NCBI GenBank assembly: GCA_024680795.1
Contig: JAILBR010000036.1
Location: 1-34,277 of the forward strand
Origin: Bacilli bacterium
GTDB lineage: Bacteria; Bacillota_I; Bacilli_A; RFN20; CAG-826
Direction: 5' to 3'
DNA length: 34,277 nucleotides
Each line of letters starts with the position of its first letter. Position 1 is the first letter of the stretch. Positions 33,176 to 34,277 of the stretch are shown here, piece after piece. Position numbers and translations under genes: made by a program. Under the pieces are notes generated by a model, which worked only from the letters and a program-made list of their open reading frames with translations, made no database searches and was not told the origin of the DNA.

Positions 33176-33952
33176 ATGTATCCGAATCTATTTGGCATCG
33201 AAGGCTCATCAATGGCTATCATGATGGGAATTGGGGCAATCGTCGCAGTCCTAGTTACTTTCCTTTTTCTTAGGAAGCACGGCTTAGATACCAGAAACAA
33301 GATCATTGATTATTTTATAGTAGTCTTGGCAACTATTTTTATGGGTATACTTTTTGCTATGCTCTTTGAGAACATCTATGAAGCAATTAAACACTCAATT
33401 AATGGAGAACCTCAAGCTTGGACTTGGAATAAGACCTTCTATGGTGGCTTATTTGGTGGAGTAGCAACTTTCTTACTAGTATATCGCTTCTATTATCTAA
33501 GAAATAACCCCCCTATTATTAAGGAAGTGCTTAAAATTGCTCCATCCGCGATATGTTTTGGGCATGGCATTGGCAGATTGGGATGTTTTTTAAATGGATG
33601 TTGCTATGGATTAGAAACAGAATCACCTCTTGGAATGTATTTTCCAGGGCATGATCATAAAGTTTTTCCAACTCAATTATATGAGATGGTGTTCTTATTA
33701 ATTCTTGCTACGATATTATTAGTATTAGCGTTTAAAGAAATCACTGTTTATACAATGCCTATTTACTTATTATCTTATGGTATATTTAGATTCCTCATTG
33801 AATTTATTCGTGGTGATGAAAGAGGGCAACTTCAAGGCCTTTCCCCATCTCAATACTGGTGCATTTCGCTAGTCATTGCTTCTATAGTGTTATATATTAT
33901 ATATAAGAAAGTAATTTTCCCTAAGGAAGAAGAACCAGCGAATGAGATTTAG
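33176..33952 (+). CDS. lgt: Prolipoprotein diacylglyceryl transferase
   Basis: Lgt moves the diacylglyceryl group from phosphatidylglycerol to the lipobox cysteine of prolipoproteins in the plasma membrane. The 258-aa protein has about seven membrane helices, the family signature region GHGIGRLGCFLNGCCYG, and the later FPTQLYEM and LIEFIRGDERG motifs. The Cys-rich GRLGCFLNGCCYG form replaces the GRIGNFINGE of E. coli, as in several other lineages. The natural start is 33176, set by the leaderless promoter; the ORF track's start adds eight residues. The window contains a clear client, the Big2 lipoprotein. The next gene overlaps its 3' end by 11 bases. Confidence 0.9.
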   Translation: MYPNLFGIEGSSMAIMMGIGAIVAVLVTFLFLRKHGLDTRNKIIDYFIVVLATIFMGILFAMLFENIYEAIKHSINGEPQAWTWNKTFYGGLFGGVATFLLVYRFYYLRNNPPIIKEVLKIAPSAICFGHGIGRLGCFLNGCCYGLETESPLGMYFPGHDHKVFPTQLYEMVFLLILATILLVLAFKEITVYTMPIYLLSYGIFRFLIEFIRGDERGQLQGLSPSQYWCISLVIASIVLYIIYKKVIFPKEEEPANEI

Positions 33953-34277
33953 ATTTTCAGATTTACTTCTATTTATCCTCATCTTTATTTTTGTGGCTGC
34001 TTTTCCTGTGGATTTAATCCCAGTTGCACCTATCTATCAACTTGCCATTATTGTGGGATTAAGAGGACTATTAGTCGCATATTATATATACATTATTATT
34101 AAATATAGAATTAAGGTTTTTGGCATCGCAAATATCAAGAACTTATTACTATGTTTACCATTCTTCTTAGTAGCAGCTTCTAACATGATTGCTGCAGGAA
34201 TCGACGGGGGATTCAACGGCGTATTTGATTCTCCATGGGTCCTTGTTTTAAATACAATTTACACTTTATTTATCGCT
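33942..34277 (+). CDS. Polytopic membrane protein, N-terminal part (partial)
   Basis: The reading frame is open from the ATG at 33942 to the end of the window (112 residues) and is not in the ORF track. It starts MRFRFSDLLLFILIFIFVAAF and has at least three long hydrophobic stretches with loops such as YIIIKYRIKVFGI and NMIAAGIDGGFNG. AAGGAAG lies 11 bases upstream, and it overlaps lgt, so it is co-transcribed. The shape fits the start of a CPBP-type intramembrane protease, but the diagnostic motifs would lie beyond the window, so that remains a guess. Confidence 0.7.
   Translation, partial: MRFRFSDLLLFILIFIFVAAFPVDLIPVAPIYQLAIIVGLRGLLVAYYIYIIIKYRIKVFGIANIKNLLLCLPFFLVAASNMIAAGIDGGFNGVFDSPWVLVLNTIYTLFIA

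Overview
The window looks like a chromosomal segment of a low-GC, Gram-positive-type bacterium, probably an uncultured gut-associated Bacilli or Erysipelotrichia/Mollicutes relative. Supporting signs are the AT-rich codon use, a short 4.5S-type SRP RNA, MgtE, Lgt, a lipobox lipoprotein with Big2 repeats, a TupA-like ATP-grasp protein, and no outer-membrane genes. TGA acts as a stop codon (for example at the ends of psuG and the TetR gene), so the Mycoplasma code is not used. The genus cannot be named from sequence alone. I see no phage, IS, CRISPR or tRNA genes.

Layout. (1) 1-5963 is a surface polysaccharide locus: a TupA-like ATP-grasp enzyme, a Wzx-type flippase and three GT4 glycosyltransferases on both strands, plus the likely start of another gene at the left edge. 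(2) 6030-9866 is a housekeeping block: an unrecognised 258-aa protein, beta-carbonic anhydrase, the tRNA-modification enzymes TcdA and TtcA (convergent), and an alpha/beta hydrolase. (3) 9867-11713 holds a 78-aa small protein behind a 63-nt structured leader, an FMN-reductase-like protein, the SRP RNA and tadA. (4) 11753-17485 is a tightly overlapping five-gene operon: a P-type-ATPase-like protein that has lost its catalytic residues and actuator domain, PsuG, a TetR regulator, an Fe-type alcohol dehydrogenase, and an M50-like membrane protein with a broken HExxH motif. (5) 17517-23721 holds mgtE, a small membrane protein, the tldD/tldE pair, a GT4 glycosyltransferase that is probably glycolipid-directed, and guanine deaminase. 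(6) 23830-32692 (minus) is an export-like block: a YwaF/TMEM164-like membrane domain fused to an ABC ATPase, a large ABC permease, a small membrane-anchored protein and a 1261-aa Big2/beta-helix lipoprotein. (7) 33176-34277 has lgt and the start of a polytopic membrane protein, after a 483-bp AT-rich divergent spacer.

The most general pattern concerns translation starts. Seven operon-leading genes have a -10 hexamer (TAATAT, TAAAAT, TATAAT or TATGAT) ending exactly 6 nt before the ATG and no Shine-Dalgarno sequence, which puts the expected transcription start on the A of the ATG. Many downstream operon genes and several leadered genes have AGGAG-type sites. This suggests routine use of leaderless mRNAs beside SD-led ones.

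The best candidates for undescribed biology are the pseudo-P-type ATPase and its operon (which also carries a pseudo-M50 protein), the TMEM164/YwaF-ABC ATPase fusion with its neighbours, the structured leader of the 78-aa gene, and the direct abutment of SRP RNA and tadA. All functional calls rest on motif recognition by eye; no database search was run.
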